Origin: Deltaproteobacteria bacterium
GTDB lineage: Bacteria > Desulfobacterota > Deferrimicrobia > Deferrimicrobiales > Deferrimicrobiaceae
Length of the DNA stretch: 14,650 bases
Direction: 5' to 3'
Assembly: GCA_003105225.1 (NCBI GenBank)
Contig: PQAK01000046.1
Location: 1 to 14,650 of the forward strand
Shown: positions 6,503-14,468 of the stretch, piece after piece
How positions within the stretch are numbered: the first letter of the stretch is position 1
Layout: every line of letters begins with the position of its first letter
Position numbers and translations under genes: made by a program
Notes under the pieces: generated by a model
Told to the model about the DNA's origin: nothing
The model's database searches: none
The model's input: the letters and a program-made list of their open reading frames with translations, nothing else

Positions 6503-6524
6503 GATGGGCGGTAGCGTGCCCGTC
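6503..6524 (+). promoter_or_regulatory. ops element in a hairpin in the export-operon leader
   Basis: GGCGGTAGCGTGC at 6507-6519 contains the 8-base ops core GGCGGTAG and the bases that follow it in enterobacterial JUMPstart/ops sites, where RNA polymerase pauses and RfaH binds the exposed non-template strand. Here it lies in the 137-base gap between the rfaH-like gene and the wzi-like gene. The arms GATGGGC (6503-6509) and GCCCGTC (6518-6524) can pair over 7 positions, one of them T-G, which places GGTAGCGT in the loop. The rest of the enterobacterial JUMPstart sequence is not recognisable. Confidence 0.8.
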
Positions 6525-6576
6525 GGACGGAACACGGCAGGCATGCCGGCAGGAAGCCTTACCAGGAGGCGCGTCG

Positions 6577-8097
6577 ATGCGGAGTAGGAAAGCCTTCAGG
6601 AACGCCGCGGCGTTTGTGATTTTTGCCCTGGCGCTTCCTGCTGCCGCACCGGCGCGGGCTGCCGACCTGTTCCTGAACGACGAGCCGGAGATCTATGCGG
6701 CGATCGACAAGCTGAACGCGTTGGGGTACCTGCCGGGACTGCTCGCCAACACCCGGCCGTATCCGATCCAGGCGGTGCGGGCGGCGGTGGAGGCCGCTTC
6801 GCGGGATTCCCTGCCCGAGGGGTTCGAAGCGGAGCTGCTGCGATGGGTTACGGCCTACTCCGCGCCCGGGGTGACAGGTCGCGTGACGGCGGCGGCATCG
6901 TACTCGGACGCCCGTTTCCTGCCGCCCAACAACGAAGGGATCCCCAGGCCCAAGGGGTGGGCGGGCCAGGGATCGGTCGCCGCGCGCGGGGAGGTGAATC
7001 CTTACCTTTCGGGGCAGCTTCGCGCCGCCTCCTTCCGTGGAGAGGGAGGCGAAGACGAGGGGAACCGCCTCCTCGACGCCTCGATCGAGGCCGGACATAA
7101 ATACATCTCGGTGCAGGCGGGGAAGATCTCGACCTGGTACGGCCCCGGCCGCAACGGCGCGCTGATCCTCACCAACAACGCCTCCCCCTATCCCGGCGTC
7201 CGCATACGGAACCCCCAGCCGATCCCCATGCCCGGCTGGTTTTCCTTCCTGGGGAACGTGCAGTACGACATCTTCGCCGCCCGGATGGAGAAGAAGGCCG
7301 AGTTTTCCCATTCCATGCTGGTGGGCACCCGCCTGGCCGCCCGCCCGAGCGCGTGGCTGGAGATCGGCCTCTCCCGCGTCCTGCATTACGGCGGAGAGGG
7401 GAGAAGCAACGGGATCTCCGAGGCCCTGACCGATTTTTGGGGGAACAACGACCCGCCCGACCGGAGCAACACGCTGGCGGGATACGACATCACGCTCACC
7501 TTGCCCTTCAAATTCCAGCCGGTGCAAGCCTACTGGGACCGCGCGGGCGAGGGAGACAATCGACTTTTAGGAACCGGCATCCCCTGGCCCTCCCAATGGG
7601 GGAATCTCCTGGGCATCTACTTCCCGAAAGTGCTTGGAGCTTCACGGTTCGACCTCCGGGCCGAGTACGCGGACACCTACAGCGGGAACGCCAGGACGGC
7701 CGCCTGGTACAATCACAGCGCCTATCCCCACCGGTATCGCGGGGACATCCTCGGCCACCCGATGGGCGGAGACTCGACCGATTGGTTCGTGGAGAGCCGG
7801 TGCTTTTTCCTGCCGTCGACCTTCCTCGCCCTATCCTACGAGCGGGTCCGGCGGGAAAAGGGGTCCGGCCTGTCCCCCCTCTCGCCCGGGGAGCGCAGGA
7901 ACCGCTATACCGCCGGAATTACCGGCTGGCTTACGAAGTCCTGGCGGGCCGAGGCGCGCGCCTCCATGGAACGGCAGACCGACGAGGGCGGGGTCCCGGG
8001 AGCCGGGGGCACCGATTTCTCCGCAGTATTGGCGATTTCGTACCAGGTTTCTTCCCTATCAAGGCGGGATCTATGGGCCGCCTACGTCCTCAGGTAA
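6577..8097 (+). CDS. wzi: Wzi-like capsule assembly outer-membrane protein
   Basis: This 506-residue protein begins with a signal peptide: basic RSRKAFR, a hydrophobic stretch to about residue 20, and a PARAA cleavage region near 28. The rest alternates polar and aromatic/hydrophobic residues as in an outer-membrane beta-barrel and ends YVLR. The sequence after the signal (NDEPEIYAAIDKLNALGYL, 35-53) and the WYGPGRNGALILTNNA block (around 188-203) are typical of the capsule assembly Wzi family. E. coli Wzi (about 480 residues) is an 18-strand barrel and lectin that anchors capsule to the outer membrane. GGAGG lies 7 bases before the ATG. It is the first gene after the ops site and precedes the export gene by 43 bases, suggesting that the product stays attached to the cell surface rather than being shed. 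Confidence 0.85.
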   Translation: MRSRKAFRNAAAFVIFALALPAAAPARAADLFLNDEPEIYAAIDKLNALGYLPGLLANTRPYPIQAVRAAVEAASRDSLPEGFEAELLRWVTAYSAPGVTGRVTAAASYSDARFLPPNNEGIPRPKGWAGQGSVAARGEVNPYLSGQLRAASFRGEGGEDEGNRLLDASIEAGHKYISVQAGKISTWYGPGRNGALILTNNASPYPGVRIRNPQPIPMPGWFSFLGNVQYDIFAARMEKKAEFSHSMLVGTRLAARPSAWLEIGLSRVLHYGGEGRSNGISEALTDFWGNNDPPDRSNTLAGYDITLTLPFKFQPVQAYWDRAGEGDNRLLGTGIPWPSQWGNLLGIYFPKVLGASRFDLRAEYADTYSGNARTAAWYNHSAYPHRYRGDILGHPMGGDSTDWFVESRCFFLPSTFLALSYERVRREKGSGLSPLSPGERRNRYTAGITGWLTKSWRAEARASMERQTDEGGVPGAGGTDFSAVLAISYQVSSLSRRDLWAAYVLR

Positions 8098-8123
8098 TGA
8101 TCATGCCGCTTATCCATCACTCC

Positions 8124-8135
8124 CCTTCCGGAAGG
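8124..8135. repeat. 12-bp perfect palindrome over the ribosome binding site of the SLBB gene
   Basis: CCTTCCGGAAGG is a perfect palindrome whose right half, GGAAGG, is the Shine-Dalgarno sequence 5 bases before the ATG at 8141. Only four pairs could form with a 4-base loop, so any masking of the site would be weak. Chance is a reasonable explanation. Confidence 0.4.
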
Positions 8136-8140
8136 TGAGA

Positions 8141-11089
8141 ATGAAAACGATCTCCCGTTCGTGGAAATGGGCAGCGCGGGCGCCGTGGAGCGTACCGGTT
8201 CCCGCCATCGTTCTGGCCGTGATGGTTCTTCTATCGGCCGCTGCGCCGCTCTTTGCGCAGGCGCCGGCGGCCCCTCCGTCCGGGTTTACCCCCCAGCAGG
8301 TGGAAATCTTGCGTCAGATGCTGTTGTCGGGCAAGGAACTGACGCCGGAAGCGAAGATGGCGGTCGAAGCAACCCCCGGCCTGAAGGAGCAGCTCCCCGC
8401 GGACCTCCGGAAGAAAATCGAGGGGAATGGATCTCCGGAGATCGCCGTCGGGAAAACGACCGTCCCCGCGCCGCAGGAAACGCCCGCGTCTCTTGGCGTC
8501 TACGACTGGAGAACCTCCGTTTACGTGGGCGGATTGTTTTCCGGCCGTCTCCAGGACAACGAGAGCCGGACGCTTACCCACTTCGGGCACGACATCTTCG
8601 ATCCCCGCCCGGGCACCCTCACCGTCCTCGAGAACCTGCCGGCGGCGCCCGGATACGTGATCGGCCCCGGCGACGAGGTGGTCGTGAAGCTCTGGGGCCG
8701 CGCCGAAGGGACGTACCGGATGACGGTCGACCGGGACGGGAAGATCTTCCTTCCGAAATTCGGCTCCCTGTACGTCGCCGGCAAAACGTACGCGGAGCTC
8801 AAGTCGTTCCTCCAGGCGAAGACCTCCAACATCGCGGAGGCCAGGTCCGACGTCTCGCTCGGGCAGATGAAGGGAATCAGCGTCTCCGTGGTCGGGGAGG
8901 TCCGGTCGCCCGGCTGGTACAGCATCAGCTCCGTCCATACGGCGTTGCAGGCCCTCTCCATGGCCGGCGGGATGAAGGACATCGGGTCGCTCCGCAGCAT
9001 CAAGATCAACCGCGGAGACAAGGTGATCGGCGAGATCGACCTCTACGATCTGCTGCTTCAGGGAAAATCCCGCGGCGACGTCCGCCTGCTGCAGGGGGAC
9101 ACGATCTTCGTCCCGGTGGTGGGGAAGCTGGTCGCCCTGTCCGGCGAGGTCCGCCGCCCCGCGATCTACGAACTGCGGGACGAGAAGACGCTCCTCGAAC
9201 TGATCCGGATGGCCGGCGGATTCGCTCCGTCGGCGTACAAGCAGCGCGTCCAGGTGGAGCGGCTCGAAGGGCACACCTCGAAAATCGTCCTCGATGCCGA
9301 CGCCGAGAAGCTGGAGAAGGAGCTTAACGGATTCGTGATCGCCGACGGCGATATCGTCCGCGTGCTTCCGATCGTGGGGCCGGAGCAGAACGCGGTCACC
9401 CTGGCGGGGAACGTGTACCGCCCCGGCAAGTACGAGCTGAAGCCGGGAATGACGATCGGCGCCCTGTTCAAGGGCGAAGGGGACTTTCTCCCGGATACCT
9501 ACTTCGATTATGCGGTCCTGACCCGGCTGATCCCCCCCGACCTCCACAAGGAAATCATCCCGGTCAACCTGCGCGAGATCGTCCTGGAGAAGAAGGGGGA
9601 GGCGGACGTCCCCCTCCTGCCGCGCGACACGCTGAGAGTCTTCCCGAAAAGCGCCTTCCGGGACATGCCGAGGGCGACCATCTCCGGCGAAGTCCGGTTG
9701 GCCCGTCCGGGGAATGAGCCGGTCCCGAGGACGGACATCTCGTCCCAGGCCCGAAAGGCGGCCGCCGAGATGCAGGTCGACAACGCCGTCCTCACCTTCG
9801 AGATCCACGCGGGGGTCCGCGTCGCCGACCTCGTGAAGCTGGCGGGAGGATTGACGCGCCTGGCCTACCTGGAGCGCGCCGAGATCGTCCGCGTCGACGA
9901 GAACCGGGATTTCAAGACGATCTACTTCCATCTCGGCAAGGCGATGGCGGGCGAACCGTCGGAGAATCTCCTGCTGGAAAACGAGGACCAGGTCTTCATC
10001 CACTCGATCTGGGAAACGAAATTCAAAAAGACGGTGACCGCGGCGGGCGAAGTCAATGCGCCCGGGGAATACCTGTTGACCGGAGGGATGAAACTCTCCG
10101 ACCTGCTCTTCAAGGCGCGCGGTTTAAGGGAAGGGGCCTACGCGCGGCATGCCGAGCTCGTCCGGCGCGAAATCACGCCCGGAGGAGAGCTGGTCAAGAC
10201 GGGCACGCTCGTCGTCTCTCCGGAGCGGGCGATGTCCGGCGAAGCGGATGCCGACGTTCCCCTGCGGGAATACGATATCCTTCTCGTCCACCAGATCCCC
10301 GACTGGGGAGAAAAGGTTTTCGTGACGCTTGCCGGTGAAGTGCGCTTTCCCGGGGTCTATGCCGTGCGCAAGGAAGAGCGGCTGGGATCCGTGATCGAGC
10401 GCGCCGGCGGGTTTACCCCCGCCGCCTATCTCAAGGCGGCGCAGTTCACCCGGGCCTCCACGCAGAAGAGCCAGCAGGAAGCGATCGACAAGCTGACCGA
10501 GGAGCTGGAGCTCGAGGTGGCGCAGAAGGCGCAAGCCGCCGCGACGCTGGACAAGGAGGACATCGAAGCGAACCGGGAGATCCTGAACGCGCGCCGTGCG
10601 CTCATCGAGCAGTTAAAGAGGATCAAGGCGAAGGGGCGGGTCATCCTCCAGCTGTCCGATGCCCGGAAGATCCCGGGGACCGATGCCGACATCCTCCTCG
10701 AAAACGGCGACAGGCTCGAAATCCCGAAGAAGATGAACGTCGTCAACGTCGTGGGGCGGGTCTACAATCCGACCGGCGTCGTCTACAGCACGGCGAACGA
10801 CCATGTCGGGTACTACTTGAAGAAGGTGGGCGGCCCCACCGAAAGCGCCGACCGCGCCCACATCTTCCTCCTCAAGGCCGACGGCTCGGTGGTCACGAGG
10901 GAGAACGCCGAGGGAGGCTTCTTCGTCTTCGGCGAAAGGGGACTGATGTCCGCCAAGGTGGAACCGGGAGATTCGATCGTCGTACCGGAGAAGCTGATCC
11001 AGACCCGGTTTATGAAGGATTTCAAGGACATCACCCAGATCCTCTACCAGATCGCCGTCACCGCCGGCGTGCTGATCGTGGTGTTCTGA
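8141..11089 (+). CDS. Large SLBB-domain polysaccharide export protein (OPX/Wza-like)
   Basis: This 982-residue protein is over twice the length of Wza (379). It has an N-terminal signal sequence (hydrophobic 20-38, LFA cleavage region near 39) with no lipobox cysteine. The polysaccharide export domain (about 170-240) shows GYVIGPGDEVVVKLWG and DGKIFLPKFG. SLBB-type repeats begin near 246, 329, 418, 511, 631, 726 and 866, recognisable by GEVRxPGxY; the fourth is interrupted by an insert. A charged, probably coiled-coil stretch (774-830, e.g. EELELEVAQKAQ) separates the sixth and seventh. The C-terminus (about 965-982, YQIAVTAGVLIVVF) is hydrophobic and could cross or insert into the outer membrane. 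The likely role is an export channel for the polymer. The ATG at 8141, with GGAAGG before it, is chosen because the signal peptide starts there. The Wzi-, Wzz- and Wzx-like neighbours agree. Confidence 0.9.
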   Translation: MKTISRSWKWAARAPWSVPVPAIVLAVMVLLSAAAPLFAQAPAAPPSGFTPQQVEILRQMLLSGKELTPEAKMAVEATPGLKEQLPADLRKKIEGNGSPEIAVGKTTVPAPQETPASLGVYDWRTSVYVGGLFSGRLQDNESRTLTHFGHDIFDPRPGTLTVLENLPAAPGYVIGPGDEVVVKLWGRAEGTYRMTVDRDGKIFLPKFGSLYVAGKTYAELKSFLQAKTSNIAEARSDVSLGQMKGISVSVVGEVRSPGWYSISSVHTALQALSMAGGMKDIGSLRSIKINRGDKVIGEIDLYDLLLQGKSRGDVRLLQGDTIFVPVVGKLVALSGEVRRPAIYELRDEKTLLELIRMAGGFAPSAYKQRVQVERLEGHTSKIVLDADAEKLEKELNGFVIADGDIVRVLPIVGPEQNAVTLAGNVYRPGKYELKPGMTIGALFKGEGDFLPDTYFDYAVLTRLIPPDLHKEIIPVNLREIVLEKKGEADVPLLPRDTLRVFPKSAFRDMPRATISGEVRLARPGNEPVPRTDISSQARKAAAEMQVDNAVLTFEIHAGVRVADLVKLAGGLTRLAYLERAEIVRVDENRDFKTIYFHLGKAMAGEPSENLLLENEDQVFIHSIWETKFKKTVTAAGEVNAPGEYLLTGGMKLSDLLFKARGLREGAYARHAELVRREITPGGELVKTGTLVVSPERAMSGEADADVPLREYDILLVHQIPDWGEKVFVTLAGEVRFPGVYAVRKEERLGSVIERAGGFTPAAYLKAAQFTRASTQKSQQEAIDKLTEELELEVAQKAQAAATLDKEDIEANREILNARRALIEQLKRIKAKGRVILQLSDARKIPGTDADILLENGDRLEIPKKMNVVNVVGRVYNPTGVVYSTANDHVGYYLKKVGGPTESADRAHIFLLKADGSVVTRENAEGGFFVFGERGLMSAKVEPGDSIVVPEKLIQTRFMKDFKDITQILYQIAVTAGVLIVVF

Positions 11090-11103
11090 GCGTACGGAAA
11101 GAA

Positions 11104-11128
11104 TCCACGGGGAGTCCACGGAGGGGAG
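11104..11128 (+). repeat. Short tandem duplication before the wzz-like gene
   Basis: TCCACGGGGAG (11104-11114) is followed directly by TCCACGGAGGGGAG (11115-11128). The second unit supplies the purine-rich ribosome binding site of the wzz-like gene, so the first unit is a spare copy upstream. It is probably a small slippage duplication. Confidence 0.5.
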
Positions 11129-11134
11129 AGATCG

Positions 11135-12031
11135 ATGGAAGAAAACCGGCGGACGGGACGCACCGACGACCTGATCGACCTTGACGGGGGGTTCGCGGTC
11201 TTCCTGAGGATCTGGTGGAAGGCCGCGATGATCGCCATAGGAGCGGGAATCGTCGCGTTGATCGTGACGTTCCTGCTGCCCAACCTCTACAGCGCGGCGG
11301 CGATCATCACCCCCTCCGCCGACGAAGGGAGGCCCTCCCCCGCCTTGGGCGCCCTGTCGTCCTTCGGAATCGTGGTCGCCAGCCCGACAAAGGTGGAGGA
11401 TCTCGAAACGCTTTTCCGGAGCAACGATCTGACCGCCCGCGTCTTCCGGAAGTACAACCTGTGGCCGGTCGTCCTCCGGGACCGGTACGATCCGGGTTCG
11501 GGGGCATTGAAACCCTCCTGGACGGACCGCCTGATTCCGGGTTCCAGGGGGCCGAAAGCCCCCGGCGACTGGGACGCCATGCGCGCGGCGGAGAAATCCC
11601 TGACGGTCTCCGTCAACAGGAAGGCGGGCACCGTCTACCTGGCCTTCGAAGCGCCCTCCGCGGAAGGGGCGGCGAAGATCGTGGGGTATTACCTCGAGGA
11701 GGGGAAAAGCCGCCTCCAGGAGGAAGCGTTCGACCGGGCGAGCCGGAACAAGAAATTCATCGAGAAGCAGATCGCGGCGACCTCCGACCCGGTGACCCGG
11801 GAACGGCTGTATGCGTTGTACGGCCAGGAAGTCGAGCGTGAGATGCTGGCCCGGAACCGGGAGCAGTTCGGGTTCAAGCTCATCGACAGTCCCTGGGTGC
11901 CCGAGAGGAAATCGAGTCCCCAGAGGGCGAAGACCGCCCTCCTGGCCGCGGTGCTCGCCTTCGTGGTTGCGGCGGTTCTGCTGGGGCTGCGGTCGGGCAG
12001 GCGCGCTGCCGATCCTTCCGCACGCCCCTGA
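11135..12031 (+). CDS. wzz: Wzz-like polysaccharide chain-length determinant / co-polymerase
   Basis: This 298-residue inner-membrane protein has the two-helix layout of polysaccharide co-polymerases: a short cytoplasmic N-terminus, TM1 at about 29-49, a long periplasmic portion, and TM2 at about 267-285 followed by a basic tail. A proline-rich segment, DSPWVPERKSSP, precedes TM2 as is usual for the family. The early periplasmic YSAAAIITP resembles the start of a Wzz domain. There is no C-terminal Walker-box tyrosine kinase, so if the system needs a BY-kinase it is encoded elsewhere. These proteins set the length of Wzy-polymerised glycans and may contact the export channel. A GGGGAG-type ribosome binding site precedes the ATG. 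It lies 45 bases after the SLBB gene and is followed by the flippase gene. Confidence 0.85.
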   Translation: MEENRRTGRTDDLIDLDGGFAVFLRIWWKAAMIAIGAGIVALIVTFLLPNLYSAAAIITPSADEGRPSPALGALSSFGIVVASPTKVEDLETLFRSNDLTARVFRKYNLWPVVLRDRYDPGSGALKPSWTDRLIPGSRGPKAPGDWDAMRAAEKSLTVSVNRKAGTVYLAFEAPSAEGAAKIVGYYLEEGKSRLQEEAFDRASRNKKFIEKQIAATSDPVTRERLYALYGQEVEREMLARNREQFGFKLIDSPWVPERKSSPQRAKTALLAAVLAFVVAAVLLGLRSGRRAADPSARP

Positions 12032-12050
12032 AGCCTCCCTTCCGCGACGC

Positions 12051-13385
12051 ATGCCCGCCGAAGCCCCTCCCGCCGACCGCGTGCCGATTCCCCCGCCGGT
12101 CGGATTGCGCTCCCGCATGCTGCGCGGGATCACCTGGAACGTGTTCGGCGCGGTCTTCACGCAGGGAAGCGTCTTCCTCTCCAACATCATCATCGCCAAC
12201 CTGGTCGGCAGGGACGTTTTCGGCGAATACGGCATGATCCAAAGCACGCTGCTGGCCTTCGGCGGGGTCGCCCAGGTCGCGACGGGGATCACGGCGACCA
12301 AGTACGTGGCGGAGTTCCGCGTCCTCGACAAGGAGAGGACCGGCCGGATCCTGGGGCTCTGCTCCGCGGTGACCCTCGTCACGGGGGCCGTTGCGACGCT
12401 TGCCCTGCTCCTGGGCGCTCCGTGGCTGGCCTCCTCTCTCCTGAAGAGCCCCCATCTTGCCCGCGGGATCATGATCGCGGCGGGGTTCGTGCTGCTGACG
12501 GTGATCAACGGGTACCAGGTCGGGGCGCTGGCCGGGCTGGAGAACTACCGCGCCATCGCGCGGTCCGGGGCCCTCCAGGGGGTCTTCCACCTGGCGGCGT
12601 GCAGCCTGTTCACGTACCTTTGGGGACTCGAAGGGGCGCTGGGAGGCCTGGTCGCGAGCGCTTTCGCCCGGTGGTGGCTGTTCCATTCGATGCTGCGGAC
12701 GGCGGCGCGCGAACAGGAGGTGCCGATCCGCTACCGGGGGATCTGGACGGAGCGCGGCATCATCTTCCGGTTCGCGCTGCCGGCCGCCATCAGCGGCCTC
12801 TCCGCGATGCCCGCCCTCTGGCTGGCGAACGCGTTCCTGGTGCGGCAGCCGGGCGGCTTCTCCCAGATGGGCCTCTACAGCGCGGCCAACACGCTGCGCA
12901 CGGTGGTCCTGTTCCTCCCCCTGCTGCTGAACAACGTCGGGACATCGCTGCTCAATAACCAGCGGGGCCTGGGGGACGCCGTGCGGTACCGGAAGGTCTT
13001 CTGGTTCAACCTGGGGGCGACTGCGGCGGTCGCCGCGGCGGGAGCGGTCGCCGTCGCCGTTTCCGGCCCCTGGCTGCTGCGCATGTTCGGGAAGGAGTTC
13101 ATCGGAGGGAGCGGGGTCCTGGTCATCCTGATGCTGTCGACGATCCCCGAAAGCCTTGCCATCGCCGGCGCGCAGATCATCCAGTCGCAGGAACGGATGT
13201 GGCTGTCGTTTTTCCTCATCGCGCTGCCCCGGGACGTCTGCATCGTCGGCCTGGCGTACCGGTTCGCCCCCCTCCACGGCGCGGCCGGGCTGGCATGGTC
13301 GTACACGGCCTCGTGGGCCCTGACGCTCGCAACGGTTTTTATCCTGGTGGCGTCCATCGGGCTCGAGCCGCAGGCGCGGAAATGA
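12051..13385 (+). CDS. wzx: Wzx-like oligosaccharide flippase (MOP superfamily)
   Basis: With this start the protein has 444 residues and about 12 hydrophobic segments throughout, the pattern of polysaccharide-synthesis flippases of the MOP (MATE-like) superfamily. The N-terminal part MLRGITWNVFGAVFTQGSVF, then VGRDVFGEYGMIQS, is typical: the first helix is followed by a conserved loop around FGEYG. Such proteins move undecaprenyl-linked repeat units across the inner membrane before Wzy polymerisation. The start is uncertain: no clear ribosome binding site precedes ATG 12051, and the in-frame ATG at 12117 (MLRGI) sits right before the first helix. Upstream codons overlap the wzz end in another frame. 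Its TGA overlaps the next gene's ATG, indicating coupling. Confidence 0.87.
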   Translation: MPAEAPPADRVPIPPPVGLRSRMLRGITWNVFGAVFTQGSVFLSNIIIANLVGRDVFGEYGMIQSTLLAFGGVAQVATGITATKYVAEFRVLDKERTGRILGLCSAVTLVTGAVATLALLLGAPWLASSLLKSPHLARGIMIAAGFVLLTVINGYQVGALAGLENYRAIARSGALQGVFHLAACSLFTYLWGLEGALGGLVASAFARWWLFHSMLRTAAREQEVPIRYRGIWTERGIIFRFALPAAISGLSAMPALWLANAFLVRQPGGFSQMGLYSAANTLRTVVLFLPLLLNNVGTSLLNNQRGLGDAVRYRKVFWFNLGATAAVAAAGAVAVAVSGPWLLRMFGKEFIGGSGVLVILMLSTIPESLAIAGAQIIQSQERMWLSFFLIALPRDVCIVGLAYRFAPLHGAAGLAWSYTASWALTLATVFILVASIGLEPQARK

Positions 13386-14452
13386 AGACCCCGGTGGCCT
13401 GCCTGTGTGTCCTTGCGCTTTCGGCCGGGATGGCGTTCTGCGCCGGCGCCGCGGAGGTAGAGCCCTTCCCCGTGACGAAGGCCGTCTGCTTCGGGGATTC
13501 GATCACGGCCGGCGTCGGGGCCAGCGCGGAACGGTTTCGATATGCGAACCTCATCGCCCGCGAGAACGGGTGGGTCCTTGCGAACAAGGCGCGAAGCGGA
13601 GGGCAGCTCGCCGATATGATCTCCATCGTCTATCCGGAAATCGTGGAGGCGGACGGCACCTACCTGATCCTGACCGGCTACAATGACATGAGGAACTTCG
13701 GCATCGACAACGCCGGACTGTCGCAGTACCGCAAGACGCTTCATGCCGCGCTGGCCTGGCTCTCGATCCCGGACGGCGACAAGATCAAGGCTTCCGACGG
13801 CCGGGTGAGCTACGAGGGAGCGTGGAACGCGAGTCCCGTCCCGTGGGGGTTCGGGAAATATTCGGGGCAGCGGGATGCCAGGACCACGTTCAGGGTCTCC
13901 GGATCCGTGATCTACATCGGCGCCACCGGGACCTGGAACGGGACCGGGACGTTTTCCGTCACGGTGGATGGGGAAAAGAAGGGGGACTACTCCTGTTCGG
14001 TTTCCCGCACGCCTGCAAGCGGGCTGCCCGTTTCCCCTTTTCTCGTCCGGATCTCCGGCCTTTCGGACGGCCCCCACACGGTGGCGATCACGGTAGCGAG
14101 CGCCGCGGGCAACGTGTTCGTCGACTGGGCAGCCGGCTCCCCCGGTGCGGGGGGCGCCATGCCGAAGGTATTCGCGGGCAACGCCCTCCGGATGCGCCGT
14201 GAGGCCTACGCGCTCGGCGCGCCGTACTGGAACGCCGGGAGCGACGCGGCCGTCTCCGCCATCAACGCCGTCATCCGGGAGGTGTGCGGGGAGTTGGCAG
14301 GCGACGGGTGGAACGTCGCGTACGTGGACGCGTCGGCCGGATTCGATCCGGACTCCGCCGATGTCGGCCCGGACCTGGTCCACCCGAGCGACCGGGGGAT
14401 GGAAACGATCGCCGCCGCGTTCTTGCGTCGGATGCGGCAGGCCGCACCCTAA
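13382..14452 (+). CDS. Secreted SGNH/GDSL-type hydrolase with an inserted beta-rich domain
   Basis: This 356-residue protein has a signal peptide (hydrophobic to about 20, cleavage probably after AGAA near 24; the Cys20 context MAFC is not a good lipobox). SGNH blocks are clear: block I CFGDSITAG (36-44, nucleophile Ser40), a Gly in RSGGQ (73-74) for block II, block III TGYND (98-102, Asn101), and block V DLVHPSDRG (Asp331, His334). Between blocks III and V lies about 115 residues (138-252) rich in Gly, Thr and beta-type sequence, such as FRVSGSVIYIGATGTW and GPHTVAITVASAAGNVF, resembling a jelly-roll or carbohydrate-binding fold. Likely chemistry is hydrolysis or transfer of an ester, for example an acetyl group on the exported glycan. 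ATGA overlap with the flippase gene shows that it belongs to the operon. Substrate unknown. Confidence 0.85.
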   Translation: MKTPVACLCVLALSAGMAFCAGAAEVEPFPVTKAVCFGDSITAGVGASAERFRYANLIARENGWVLANKARSGGQLADMISIVYPEIVEADGTYLILTGYNDMRNFGIDNAGLSQYRKTLHAALAWLSIPDGDKIKASDGRVSYEGAWNASPVPWGFGKYSGQRDARTTFRVSGSVIYIGATGTWNGTGTFSVTVDGEKKGDYSCSVSRTPASGLPVSPFLVRISGLSDGPHTVAITVASAAGNVFVDWAAGSPGAGGAMPKVFAGNALRMRREAYALGAPYWNAGSDAAVSAINAVIREVCGELAGDGWNVAYVDASAGFDPDSADVGPDLVHPSDRGMETIAAAFLRRMRQAAP

Positions 14453-14468
14453 GGAGAAGATTCCGACC

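Noticed and set aside
6540..6547. GGCATGCC palindrome in the wzi leader
   Set aside because: Eight bases of palindrome are expected by chance in GC-rich DNA, with no T-run and no second copy.
7634..8140. N-terminal extension of the SLBB frame overlapping the wzi-like gene
   Set aside because: The extension is an out-of-frame shadow of wzi. A signal peptide and ribosome binding site mark the true start at 8141.
8231..10003. Long minus-strand open frame opposite the SLBB gene
   Set aside because: No recognisable domain; it mirrors the codon pattern of the clearly supported plus-strand gene.
12200..12230. AGGGACGTTTTCGG inside the flippase gene and a similar GGGACGTTTTCC near 13950 in the SGNH gene, both sharing GGGACGTT with the intergenic repeat
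   Set aside because: Only eight bases match, the palindromic arm is missing, and both lie within well-supported coding sequence (GRDVFGEY and GTGTFSVT), so they are chance matches.
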